DNA of 13,466 nt from CAYGAW01 sp964492135 (GCA_964492135.1 CAZBJW010000114.1:1-13466); one strand, 5' to 3'; positions 1-7,247 are shown, numbered from the stretch's first letter. Made by a program: numbers and translations. The notes: generated by a model from the letters alone, not told the origin.

Positions 1-854
1 ACCCAAACGCCATCCTTGCTGTTATAGGCGATGACGTTGTTGGGGCCAACAGTGTTGTCGTGGGCACCGCTCTCGATCTTGATGCCATAGTCATCATTCG
101 GCAATGGTGCGGTACCTGTGCGGTCGGTGCCGATGTAGTTGCCCTCGATGACATTGCCGGTGGTGTTTCCCTCAGCCGGAGTCTGGAAGATGCGGATGCC
201 ACCGACCATGCCGGAGATGACGTTTCGCTCGGCCTCACTCGGCCCGCCGATGGTGTTGTTTTCGGTTCCATTGCCAAGCATGATCCCATCAGTGGTCATG
301 CTGACGTCGGACGAACCCGTGGCATCGGTACCCATGTAGTTGCCGATGATGGTATTGTCATCTCCAGTGACGCACAGGCCGTAGGCCGGGCAGCGGTTGA
401 TGGCCAGCCCCTTAATGGTGTTTCCCGATCCAATCACCCAGCAACTTTGCCCAGAGGGTTGACCCTCTCCCGAGATCTCTATCTCCGGGCCGTAGGGGTT
501 GGTGTCTGAGAGGAGGTTTGTGGCCTGGGTGGTCCCATCCACGATAGTGCCAACGAGAGAGAGCAGAGTTTGGGTGAGAACGATGGTCCACACACCCGCG
601 GTGTTATGGCTGTAGTTGGTGTCGGTGATCGGGATGTCGAAGGCGATGGTGTCGGTCAAAGGGGCGGCCGTCGCTGCCTCAATGGCTTCCCACAGCGTAC
701 AGTCGCCACTGTCGAGCGGGTCACACGCGCCGTCGTACGTGTAGCTGGTGGTGTTGACGGTGTACGTCTTTCCCGCGCCCAAGGCGCTTCCCGCCAGGCC
801 CAGTAGCCACAGCAGGAAGACCAGTCCCAAGACGGCCAAGACATACCTTGTCAT
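1..854 (-). CDS. Secreted right-handed beta-helix repeat protein with CSLREA-like N-terminus (C-terminus beyond window)
   Basis: The minus strand is open for 284 codons from ATG at 854-852 to the window edge, so the C-terminus is missing. A Shine-Dalgarno GGAGGT lies at 868-863, 8 nt before the start. Residues 1-27 form a signal peptide (MTRYVLAVLG, hydrophobic core, AGSALGA). Residues 30-60 resemble the CSLREA domain of secreted beta-helix proteins, with DCTLWEAIEA in place of the canonical CSLREAI. From about residue 140 there are repeated beta-helix turns: GNYMGTDATG (171-180) and GNYIGTDRTG (238-247), each near NTIIG, NTIGG or NVISG turns, as in parallel beta-helix (pectate-lyase-like or NosD-like) proteins. 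Known for the family: extracellular or surface solenoids, often very large in Chloroflexota. No catalytic residues can be assigned, so enzyme versus adhesin is open. It is divergent from the Tad genes, and a surface role is inferred only. Confidence 0.87.
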   Translation of the reverse strand, partial: MTRYVLAVLGLVFLLWLLGLAGSALGAGKTYTVNTTSYTYDGACDPLDSGDCTLWEAIEAATAAPLTDTIAFDIPITDTNYSHNTAGVWTIVLTQTLLSLVGTIVDGTTQATNLLSDTNPYGPEIEISGEGQPSGQSCWVIGSGNTIKGLAINRCPAYGLCVTGDDNTIIGNYMGTDATGSSDVSMTTDGIMLGNGTENNTIGGPSEAERNVISGMVGGIRIFQTPAEGNTTGNVIEGNYIGTDRTGTAPLPNDDYGIKIESGAHDNTVGPNNVIAYNSKDGVW

Positions 855-958
855 CTCTGTCCACCTCCCTCCTTGGCAGTCCGCCGTGCGCTCACCACAA
901 CGTGGCCCCTCGTGAATCCACGTTTCCCTATGGGGACCAACTCGGCCGCATTTCTGTC

Positions 959-987
959 AGTATACAACGGAATCACGGCGGCGTCAA
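959..987 (-). promoter_or_regulatory. Sigma70-type promoter for the beta-helix gene
   Basis: On the minus strand, -35 TTGACG (987-982), a 17-bp spacer and -10 TATACT (964-959). Transcription should start near 952, giving a leader of about 98 nt before the ATG at 854. The match is 5/6 plus 5/6 at optimal spacing. No experimental evidence. Confidence 0.65.
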
Positions 988-1192
988 GCACCCCTCCGGC
1001 CACCGCACAGAAACGTAGGCGCCTGCATAGAAGGCCCCGTCCATCCGGTCGTGGTACGGAGGCCGTCCCGCCCCAGAATCAGCCAGTCGTCGTGGCGCGG
1101 CAGAATGGCGACCGCCCAGATCCTCGGCTCTCGCGCGTAGCCAGAGGCAACTCAGGACCAACGGACAGTTCTCGGATAGGCTATCATGCAGC

Positions 1193-1210
1193 CTTAACCA
1201 TATCTTAACC
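1193..1210 (+). promoter_or_regulatory. Paired direct repeat CTTAACC (11-bp period), OmpR/PhoB-type operator candidate
   Basis: CTTAACC at 1193-1199 recurs at 1204-1210, exactly one helical turn later. Known: OmpR/PhoB-family response regulators bind direct half-sites at 11-bp period, and the cyanobacterial Pho box is described as tandem CTTAACCT units with 3-bp spacers. A TTGACA lies 20 bp downstream (1230-1235), but the -10 expected 17 bp further on is poor (TATTCC, 1253-1258). Which promoter this site serves is therefore unclear. The regulator's identity is inference. Confidence 0.4.
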
Positions 1211-1447
1211 GATATTGGTGCGATATCACTTGACAATGCTTCCATGATGGCATATTCCTCACATTGCGTTGCAATGACTGGAAACGGGGCCTGCGGAGGT
1301 CAGGATGCGTGCTACGGCCGGCACGAGGATCAGGACGCGGACGAAGATGCTGTCTGAAGCTGCTCCTGCAGGAAGGGGGGTAAGGGTGTGGGAGTCAAAC
1401 TGCACAGGTACCATCGAAGTCGCGGTTCGAAGAAGGAGGCTCGCACC

Positions 1448-1502
1448 CTTAATAGGGTTTTAATCCCGGCTTTATGGGCCCTTAATGCGCGCCCGGTATA
1501 AT
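1448..1502 (+). promoter_or_regulatory. Four tandem 11-bp direct repeats abutting a perfect -10: activator-dependent promoter
   Basis: Half-sites CTTAAT (1448-1453), TTTAAT (1459-1464), CTTTAT (1470-1475) and CTTAAT (1481-1486) are spaced exactly 11 bp apart and stand out in GC-rich DNA. TATAAT follows at 1497-1502, 10 bp after the last half-site. No recognisable -35 exists at the usual place (ATGGGC, 1474-1479). Known: promoters activated by PhoB-type winged-helix regulators replace the -35 with direct repeats placed about 10 bp upstream of the -10. Transcription would run rightward towards the TadE/TadG genes. The assignment to a specific regulator is inference. Confidence 0.55.
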
Positions 1503-1637
1503 GTCGTCAAGACCAGACCACTGTGCATTAATGACCAGGGTTGGCAACAAACGTTGGGCAGAGGGCACAGATCAGGGTATACAAGGCAGTCCTTGGGCAC
1601 GATTACAGAACAACACCGATAGGTTCTTGTCAAGTGC

Positions 1638-1666
1638 TTGACGTCGCTGCGGATTTGTCATACACT
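1638..1666 (+). promoter_or_regulatory. Sigma70-type promoter with overlapping inverted repeat, upstream of the TadE/TadG unit
   Basis: -35 TTGACG (1638-1643), 17-bp spacer, -10 TACACT (1661-1666). An inverted repeat GTCAAG-TG-CTTGAC (1629-1642) overlaps the -35, as a repressor operator would. Matches are 5/6 and 4/6. Confidence 0.45.
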
Positions 1667-1706
1667 ATTAGAATAGCGTGCGTTTCTGGCGCGGGACGTG
1701 CGCACC

Positions 1707-1734
1707 TTGCCAACTCGACCAGAGGCTCTATACT
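1707..1734 (+). promoter_or_regulatory. Second sigma70-type promoter upstream of the TadE/TadG unit
   Basis: -35 TTGCCA (1707-1712), 16-bp spacer, -10 TATACT (1729-1734). It lies about 70 bp downstream of the preceding promoter, so the first TadE gene may have tandem promoters and a leader of about 300 nt. Confidence 0.4.
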
Positions 1735-2040
1735 TGTGCCGCGACGAATGGGTGTGTTTGCCGCGGCTATTGACTACCCAGCGAGTTGCTCCTTGAGCGC
1801 CCGGCAGCACAAGGCGTGCAGCAGGCTCACAGTTGGCCTCATCGATGGCGTGGCCTGTCAGCTTGGGTCTATCTTCCCAGGCAAGTTCTCCTCGTGCCCG
1901 CTTCAGGCACGCTCAGGTAGCTCCACGCGGGATCAAGTCATGGGCAGCGTGCGTAGTGTGCACGAGAGACCTCTTCTCTAGCAGCATCGTCGACAGACTC
2001 TTCGACAATGAGAATCAACTTCACAACCAGGTGTGTAGCA

Positions 2041-2574
2041 ATGGGGATGCGGAAGGACGAGATGGAGTCAGGTGACGAGGCGGGGCAAGGCCTGGTCGAA
2101 TTCGCGCTGGTGACCTTGTTCATCATTGTCCCCGTGATAACCGCCATCATTGATGGCAGCATCCTCTTCTATAAGTGGGTGGCGGTCAACAATGCAGCCC
2201 GGGAAGGGGCGCGGGCTGGGGCCATCTACCAGGACAGCAGAACGTCAGATGGCACTAAAGCCATGATGGAGCAGATAGATTCTGCCAGAGAGGCCGTCAT
2301 CCTTCAGGCTGTGGACGCTACCATTGGCCCACTGGCCAGCAGGGATGTATGGAGCGTCGATTATCCTTATCCTGAGTGTGATCCTATTGTGGCCGAGCAG
2401 CCCACGGAGGTCTATGACGTGTATCGTAGCGGTTGCCCGGTTGAGGTGTCCGTCACTCACCAGCACACACCTCTCCTGGGCTTGGTGATTGGCGTAGATA
2501 GTATTGACCTGACCGCCACGGCCACCATGCGCATCGAGCGCGGCGGGCGAGGTCCGATTTCCAGCTCACCGTGA
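2041..2574 (+). CDS. TadE-like pseudopilin / Tad pilus minor subunit (first copy)
   Basis: Protein of 177 aa. Residues 14-58 carry the TadE signature: AGQGLVEFALV, a single hydrophobic segment, then VNNAAREGARAG. In the Tad family these are pilin-like proteins of the membrane, with the N-terminal helix in the bilayer and the rest outside, and some are processed by a prepilin peptidase. The remaining part is a small exported domain with two cysteines. I chose ATG 2041 because AGGTG at 2029-2033 lies 7 nt upstream. The longer start at 2008 has no ribosome-binding site, and ATG 2062 behind GGAAGGA (2051-2057) is also possible. It is first of three pilin-like genes and is followed 43 bp later by a second TadE gene. 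The precise role (minor pilin, initiation complex) is inferred. Confidence 0.87.
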   Translation: MGMRKDEMESGDEAGQGLVEFALVTLFIIVPVITAIIDGSILFYKWVAVNNAAREGARAGAIYQDSRTSDGTKAMMEQIDSAREAVILQAVDATIGPLASRDVWSVDYPYPECDPIVAEQPTEVYDVYRSGCPVEVSVTHQHTPLLGLVIGVDSIDLTATATMRIERGGRGPISSSP

Positions 2575-2617
2575 GTCCGGCCGCGGGATTTCCGCGACCA
2601 AGGGTTGGGGCGTTCAT

Positions 2618-3091
2618 ATGCTGTCGAGAACTAACGTGAAGACCGGCCAAGAGGGACAGGCCATGGTCGAAACGGCACTCATAATCCTGGTAGTTCTATT
2701 GCTTCTGATGGGAATCATAGAGTTTGGCTTGCTGTTCTTTGCCTACGTGCGAGTTTCCAACGCCACGCGTGAGGGCGCCAGAGCGGGATCGCTGTGGTTG
2801 AGGGACCGAAAGGCAGATGGCGGATACTATGATCCGATCCTGTGTGACACCGTAAAGGATGCGGTATGGTCCGAAGTGGACGCCATACAAGAAGATCAGA
2901 TAGCTATCACCCTGACGTCAGGTGTCGTTACCTGCCCCGATACCGGGCTGACGCCGCAATCGGGAGAAGCCATCACTGTGACTGTAGGCTATGACTACGA
3001 CCTGCCGGTCGTATCCTCTTTGCCCATCATCGGACCGATCATATCTTCGCCGTTTCCCGTATCCAGGATGGTTGTCATGCGGTTTCAATGA
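2618..3091 (+). CDS. TadE-like pseudopilin / Tad pilus minor subunit (second copy)
   Basis: Protein of 157 aa with a second TadE module at residues 12-57: EGQAMVETALIILV, a membrane helix (about 18-40) and VSNATREGARAGSLW. A short exported region follows, with two cysteines (VTCPDTG and ILCDTV). It resembles the upstream TadE gene only in the N-terminal module, so the two subunits are probably not interchangeable. No good ribosome-binding site precedes ATG 2618, and translation may be coupled to the upstream gene; GTG 2636 is an alternative start. It ends 24 bp before the TadG-like gene. Tad systems commonly encode two TadE/TadF-type pseudopilins, and this pair fits that pattern. The role in pilus assembly is from family knowledge. 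Confidence 0.87.
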   Translation: MLSRTNVKTGQEGQAMVETALIILVVLLLLMGIIEFGLLFFAYVRVSNATREGARAGSLWLRDRKADGGYYDPILCDTVKDAVWSEVDAIQEDQIAITLTSGVVTCPDTGLTPQSGEAITVTVGYDYDLPVVSSLPIIGPIISSPFPVSRMVVMRFQ

Positions 3092-3115
3092 CGGAAGTCT
3101 CGGTGAGGTGATCAA

Positions 3116-5032
3116 ATGGATGTAGAGAACCCGGGCGGAGAACGAGGCCAGGCGGCTGTCTTCGTTACAATTCTTCTCATGTTGGCCTTGATCGCCCTGA
3201 CCGCGCTGGCGATCGACGGCGGCCACTTGTATGTCGTAAGGCGCGACCTGCAAAACATGGCTGATGCGGCCTGCCTAGCGGCGGCTACCGAATTCTCGCT
3301 TGGCGGCGACGAAGCCGGGGCCTACCAGGCTGCCGTGGACTACATCGCGGCTAATGGTGGCAGTGAGGAACTGTATACCCCAGAGGAAGGCGACGGAGCA
3401 GGGCTGGCCAAGGGTATCCAGGTGAGTGGAGCTGCTGTCAGGGTGGCTCTTCAGACCGTGGTTGAGACCTACTTCACCATGATCTTCAACCGCCAAGGGG
3501 CTGGAGTGGGTGCGCGTGCGCACTGCAACGCCACGGCTGCCGGCGGGCTTCTCCCCATCGCCGTGCGCAGGTATGAGTACAGGGAGGGATACCCGGAACT
3601 CCAGCTGGATCTCTTGGCCAACAAATACGCCGCTCCCGACAATGGTGGGCCAGGTTATCCCACTGATTCGGCCCCTGTCGTCTGGGATGGGAGATACGGC
3701 CCTGTAACTGTCTATCTCCCAACGGAGGGATTCGTTCCCGAGAGGGCAGAGAAGGACGCCATGGAAAGCGGAGCCATCGACTGCGATGTTCCCCCGGCCG
3801 ACGACCCGCCAGATTACGTGGGCGCCTGTGTCTTGGGAGACGGCGTATCCACCAACGACGGAACGGCTGACTACAAGGGTTTCGTGCTCCTCGACATCCG
3901 GAATCTCGTGCCCGGCCCAGTCGAATACCTTAGCGGCGCTACAGGCCAGTCCAACACCAACAAAGATATCTCAAAGCGATGGTTGTGCGAGGGTTACGGG
4001 AATACGCCGCCCATGGTTGGAGATCAGCTGGCTATGCTTGATGGTGTTTCCAATGACTTCGCCGCCCAGGAGATGGCCACGTGCTGGGAAAAGGGGCAGG
4101 AGTTTGTGGCCGTGGTCTACAGCGGATACGTGTGGAACATCCCTGACCTGGAGATGGAAATAAGCCCTCCGGTGAATCCTGACGTACCGGCCTTTCCCAG
4201 CGAAGGCAACCCTGTGACGTATACCCTCACGCTGAGAAAGAGTGGGCCGTCACCCTGGGACGAGGATGCCCTATTCCTGTTGGACTGGGAGTTCATGGAG
4301 ACACCAGGGGCACCGATCACTCCGACTCTGACGTTCAGCCAGAACCCGGTGATTCTGCCATCCGGGGCCGACGAGGTGGCGGTGGACATGACCGTCTACG
4401 CGACCAATCCTATCACCGATACTAGCTACCTCAGCGCTCTGACTGTCAGGGCACGGGAGCAGACAGGGTTGGGCGTCCGACGTTGGGCCTCCGCGACTTT
4501 CAAGTACGGCGATGTCGGCTCCGATTTCACACTGTATGCCAGAGAGGGTGAGATCAATGTCCCTCAGGATGGTACTGTGGACATCTACCTTGTCACCAGC
4601 GCTTTCAATGGCTTCGATGAGAGCAAGGTACCTCTACAAGGGAACATCCTCTTGCCGCCGGGCACTCCGTGGGAAAACGTCTTTGCATCGGATCCCGGTG
4701 ACGCGATCAAGCGTATCAGGGATGTTAGCGAGTCGCGGTTCACCCTGAAAGTCCGGCCTGATGCCCCAGCCAGTGACCCGGGCATCCCATACACGGTCCG
4801 CCTGACGGTCGGCCCTGCGGCGGGGCGCCAGCACAGCGTGGATGTCATCGTCAACGTGCATACTCCTAGGCCAGGAGGTACCCCCAACAAGTTTGTGATC
4901 GTGCAAGGGTTCGCTCCTTTCCGCATCAGCTATGTCGACGCCAACACCATTGGGGCGTACGCTGTAGGACCCATGGTGGAGGATCTTTCCAACCTGACCG
5001 TGGGCTTGCAGCCTAGGCTCCAGGCCTGGTAG
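3116..5032 (+). CDS. TadG-like pilus-associated protein with large extracytoplasmic region
   Basis: Protein of 638 aa. Residues 8-57 match the TadG N-terminal module: GERGQAAVFVTILL, a membrane helix, AIDGGHLYVVRRDLQNMADAA, then CLAAA. The middle (about 150-345) includes GFVLLDIRNLVPG and VWNIPDLEM. I recognise this block from Chloroflexota TadG homologues, but no von Willebrand A domain is evident. Residues about 345-590 look like two Ig/DUF11-like beta sandwiches (NPVTYTLTLRKSG; GIPYTVRLTVGP). The start is ATG 3116, with GAGGTG at 3105-3110 and a 5-nt spacer. TadG proteins sit in the membrane with most of the chain outside and are linked to pilus anchoring or surface display in other bacteria. 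That role is assumed here. A new promoter follows at 5086, so this gene ends the first transcription unit. Confidence 0.85.
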   Translation: MDVENPGGERGQAAVFVTILLMLALIALTALAIDGGHLYVVRRDLQNMADAACLAAATEFSLGGDEAGAYQAAVDYIAANGGSEELYTPEEGDGAGLAKGIQVSGAAVRVALQTVVETYFTMIFNRQGAGVGARAHCNATAAGGLLPIAVRRYEYREGYPELQLDLLANKYAAPDNGGPGYPTDSAPVVWDGRYGPVTVYLPTEGFVPERAEKDAMESGAIDCDVPPADDPPDYVGACVLGDGVSTNDGTADYKGFVLLDIRNLVPGPVEYLSGATGQSNTNKDISKRWLCEGYGNTPPMVGDQLAMLDGVSNDFAAQEMATCWEKGQEFVAVVYSGYVWNIPDLEMEISPPVNPDVPAFPSEGNPVTYTLTLRKSGPSPWDEDALFLLDWEFMETPGAPITPTLTFSQNPVILPSGADEVAVDMTVYATNPITDTSYLSALTVRAREQTGLGVRRWASATFKYGDVGSDFTLYAREGEINVPQDGTVDIYLVTSAFNGFDESKVPLQGNILLPPGTPWENVFASDPGDAIKRIRDVSESRFTLKVRPDAPASDPGIPYTVRLTVGPAAGRQHSVDVIVNVHTPRPGGTPNKFVIVQGFAPFRISYVDANTIGAYAVGPMVEDLSNLTVGLQPRLQAW

Positions 5033-5085
5033 TCGCAGCTTTGTGATATTGCCTTGGCAGCAGGGAGCATGCAGGGACGTTATTG

Positions 5086-5114
5086 TTGACAGTGGTTACC
5101 AAAGGCACTATAGT
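5086..5114 (+). promoter_or_regulatory. Strong sigma70-type promoter of the cpaB-cpaE-tadB-tadC unit
   Basis: -35 TTGACA (5086-5091), 17-bp spacer, -10 TATAGT (5109-5114): 6/6 and 5/6 at optimal spacing. Expected transcription start is near 5121, giving a leader of about 77 nt. The leader contains a 7-bp stem, 6-nt loop hairpin (GGGTGCC 5150-5156, GGCACCC 5163-5169) with no T-run after it, so it is not a terminator. Confidence 0.75.
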
Positions 5115-5197
5115 TCTAGCCCCATGGGCGGGAACTCCCTGGAACGGTGGGGTGCCATGAGAGGCACCCAATAGATACCGGCGGAGGAAATGAGTAG

Positions 5198-6013
5198 ATG
5201 TTACGAAGACGGAGAGGTATTATATGGATGGTAGCAGGAGCTGTGCTGGCTGTCTTGGCCGGCGTGGCGGCGATGTTGGCGCTGAGGGCTGCTATCTCCA
5301 CTGTTGAGGTCCCTGAACCCCAAGCTGCACTTACACGTCCTGTGGTGGTAGCCTCTCGCTATGTCGCTCGTCGCTCCACCTTGACCAACGCAGACGTGGA
5401 GATAAGAGAGTTGCCTGAGGATGCCATACGGTCTGGAGCGGTGTTGAAGACAGAAGATGCCGTGGGCAGGATTACGCTCACCGAGCTGAACCAAGGGGAG
5501 ATGCTCCTTGCGCAGAATCTGTTGGAGGTGACAGGAGAAGCTGCGCCAGAAGAGGTCGAGGTCAGTATTGCCGAGGCTCTCGAGGAAGATGAAGTGGCCG
5601 TGGCACTACGGGCCACAGATTTGATGAGTCGCTTCGGTGTGCTGCACGCTGGCGACAAGGTTGACGTGCTGTTTTCTATCAATGTGGTCGGAAAGACCTA
5701 TCAGGAAGAGGTTCCTCGCGGCGGGCTGGCGGCCTTGACCGCTGTTCAAGACTTGGAGATCCTTCAGATCGTCTCCAGCAGGCAGCCGACGGAGGAGGAA
5801 TCCGAAGAGGCACAGCAGCCGGTGGAGCGACTGATAGTACTCATCGCTGATCCCCAAGAGGCAGTGATTCTCAAGTACCTCAAAGACTCTGGTGGCGTGA
5901 TAGATTTCGCGTTGCGGTCCCCTACGAGCGAGCGGCTCTTCGACGTGGAAGTGGTGACCATAAACTACCTGGCGGAACGGTATGGAATCACACCACCCGA
6001 GCCCCTGGACTAG
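5198..6013 (+). CDS. cpaB: Flp/Tad pilus assembly protein CpaB (RcpC), SAF domain
   Basis: Protein of 271 aa. The N-terminus MLRRRR and a membrane helix (about 8-32) fit an inner-membrane anchor. Residues about 46-112 are a SAF domain (TRPVVVASRYVARRSTL, LNQGEMLLAQNLLE). A C-terminal RcpC/CpaB region follows, with VALRATDLMSRFGVLHAGDKVDVLFS (abridged here to its core HAGDKVDVLF). Known: CpaB/RcpC is a periplasmic or extracytoplasmic Tad assembly factor that in diderms works with the secretin. No secretin is present here, so its partner would be different. GGAGG at 5183-5187 lies 10 nt before ATG 5198, slightly long but the only good candidate. It is the first gene of the machine unit, 16 bp before cpaE. 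Confidence 0.9.
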   Translation: MLRRRRGIIWMVAGAVLAVLAGVAAMLALRAAISTVEVPEPQAALTRPVVVASRYVARRSTLTNADVEIRELPEDAIRSGAVLKTEDAVGRITLTELNQGEMLLAQNLLEVTGEAAPEEVEVSIAEALEEDEVAVALRATDLMSRFGVLHAGDKVDVLFSINVVGKTYQEEVPRGGLAALTAVQDLEILQIVSSRQPTEEESEEAQQPVERLIVLIADPQEAVILKYLKDSGGVIDFALRSPTSERLFDVEVVTINYLAERYGITPPEPLD

Positions 6014-6029
6014 GCAAGGAGCGTTGTGA

Positions 6030-7247
6030 GTGCCGGAAGCACGTAGCGTTATCATACTGAGCGAATCGGATGCAGGCCGCAAACGAATTCGACGGGTGGT
6101 GAGCCTGTCCAGCGACCTGAAGGTCGTTGATACAAGGGATTTTGGGCCAGAGACATTGGCCGCGGTGAGGTCCGTGATGCCTGACGTTGTCATCGTCGAT
6201 GGTGCCTCAGAGAGCAAGGCGGACATCGAGTTCATCCGCGCCATCGCCGCAGCCCTTCCCACGTCGTTGATTATGCTTGTCGCCCCAGATGAAGACATGG
6301 AATACGTGCAGCAAGCACTTCTCGCAGGTGCCCGGGGCTTCGTTACTCAATCGTCGGCTGAGACCAGGCTGGTGGAGGCACTTGATCAAATGCTGCAGTT
6401 GGAGAGCTTCAGGCGTCTCCAAGGGGTGCAGGAGGAGGACCAATTCGGTGCGGGTGACACGAAGGGGCGACTGGTTAGCGTCTTCAGTGCCAAGGGTGGG
6501 GTAGGATGCACCGTGATTGCGGTGAATCTGGCCGTTGCTCTGCGCAAACAGACCGGCGAGGCCGTGTGCCTCTTTGATGGCGACCTGCACTTTGGAAATG
6601 TTTCTGTTCTGCTCAACCTCTGGCCACAAGCGACCCTGGGAGACCTGCTACCGTACACGGACGATCTGACGCCGGAGTTGGTCGAGGAGGTGATGCTGAC
6701 CCATCCCTCTGGTGTCAAGGTGCTCCTCCCGCCTCCCGCCTTTGAGGAGGCTGAGAAGGTAGGTCCCCCTCTCGTGACTAGAGTTCTGGAAATCCTCAAA
6801 CAGCGACACAAGTTTGTCATTGTGGACGTCGGGGCTCGCCTGGATTCGTCAGCCTTGGCCATCCTGGATTCGTCCTTTAGAATCGTGCTGGTTACTACTC
6901 CTGAGGTACCCGCCCTGCATAACCTGAGACGCATGCTGCAACTCACCGAGGATTTGGGGTACCCGCGGGAGAAGGTGGTGATTTTGGGTAACAGGTTCTC
7001 TGCTGGTTGGGGCATCCAGACCACTGATATCGCTGAGAGCTTAGGGTATCCCATATCTGTGACGTTGCCCAGCGATGGTCGGCTGGTAACTCAAGCTGCC
7101 AACAGAGGCATTCCGTTCGTCTTGGATGCGCCTGGTAGTTCTCCGGCGCGGGCAGTGTCTGAGCTGGTGGAACTGATTGTGGAGGCTGATCGGCAAGAGG
7201 ACACACTGGAGATCCCCTCTTCGCGCTCACGCTGGCTGTTCCGTTGA
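6030..7247 (+). CDS. cpaE: Tad pilus localisation protein CpaE/TadZ: receiver-like domain plus MinD/ParA-type ATPase
   Basis: Protein of 405 aa. Residues 1-125 form a response-regulator-like domain (PDVVIVDGAS with D57; ALLAGARGFVTQ), lacking the usual conserved lysine near residue 107. Residues 146-390 are a MinD/ParA-type ATPase: deviant P-loop KGGVGCT (155-161), LFDGDLHFGN (181-190) and FVIVDVGARLD (262-272). The P-loop keeps the signature lysine K155, but C160 replaces the canonical second lysine, a change also known in the CpaE/TadZ family. Known role: cytoplasmic, directs where the Tad machine assembles. Start is GTG 6030 behind AAGGAG (6016-6021, 8-nt spacer). The next gene is tadB, so the cpaF/tadA ATPase usually found here is missing. 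The protein is not fused to a CpaF domain. Confidence 0.9.
   Translation: MPEARSVIILSESDAGRKRIRRVVSLSSDLKVVDTRDFGPETLAAVRSVMPDVVIVDGASESKADIEFIRAIAAALPTSLIMLVAPDEDMEYVQQALLAGARGFVTQSSAETRLVEALDQMLQLESFRRLQGVQEEDQFGAGDTKGRLVSVFSAKGGVGCTVIAVNLAVALRKQTGEAVCLFDGDLHFGNVSVLLNLWPQATLGDLLPYTDDLTPELVEEVMLTHPSGVKVLLPPPAFEEAEKVGPPLVTRVLEILKQRHKFVIVDVGARLDSSALAILDSSFRIVLVTTPEVPALHNLRRMLQLTEDLGYPREKVVILGNRFSAGWGIQTTDIAESLGYPISVTLPSDGRLVTQAANRGIPFVLDAPGSSPARAVSELVELIVEADRQEDTLEIPSSRSRWLFR

Larger units (their letters stand above)
855..2040. other. Long intergenic regulatory region between the beta-helix gene and the Tad cluster
   Basis: About 1.2 kb separates the two divergent starts. No open frame here has both a ribosome-binding site and a recognisable protein. 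The contents that can be supported are listed separately: a minus-strand promoter (959-987), an 11-bp-period CTTAACC pair (1193-1210), a four-unit 11-bp-period repeat abutting TATAAT (1448-1502), and plus-strand promoters at 1638-1666 and 1707-1734. A 6-3-6 inverted repeat CATTGC/GCAATG lies at 1262-1276. The stretch 1735-2040 would be the untranslated leader of the first TadE gene; I see no riboswitch or terminator that I can name in it. Confidence 0.6.

Noticed and set aside
60..509. Plus-strand open frame of 149 codons
   Set aside because: It is the antisense shadow of the beta-helix gene, whose regular Gly/Asn/Thr codons keep the opposite strand open.
1230..1258. TTGACA with TATTCC as a full promoter
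   Set aside because: The -10 matches only 3 of 6 positions. It could work with an activator at the CTTAACC pair, but it is not supported alone.
1305..1463. 52-codon frame with GGAGGT four nt upstream
   Set aside because: The spacer is short and the product is Arg-rich with no hydrophobic or conserved pattern. It also runs into the phased repeat array; probably chance.
1541..1981. Open frame of 146 codons on the plus strand starting at TTG
   Set aside because: It has no ribosome-binding site and no recognisable domain. It overlaps two good promoters, and its composition looks like translated non-coding DNA.
5150..5169. Hairpin before cpaB as a terminator or riboswitch
   Set aside because: It has no T-run after the stem and no conserved riboswitch core that I can name. 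It is kept only as leader structure.
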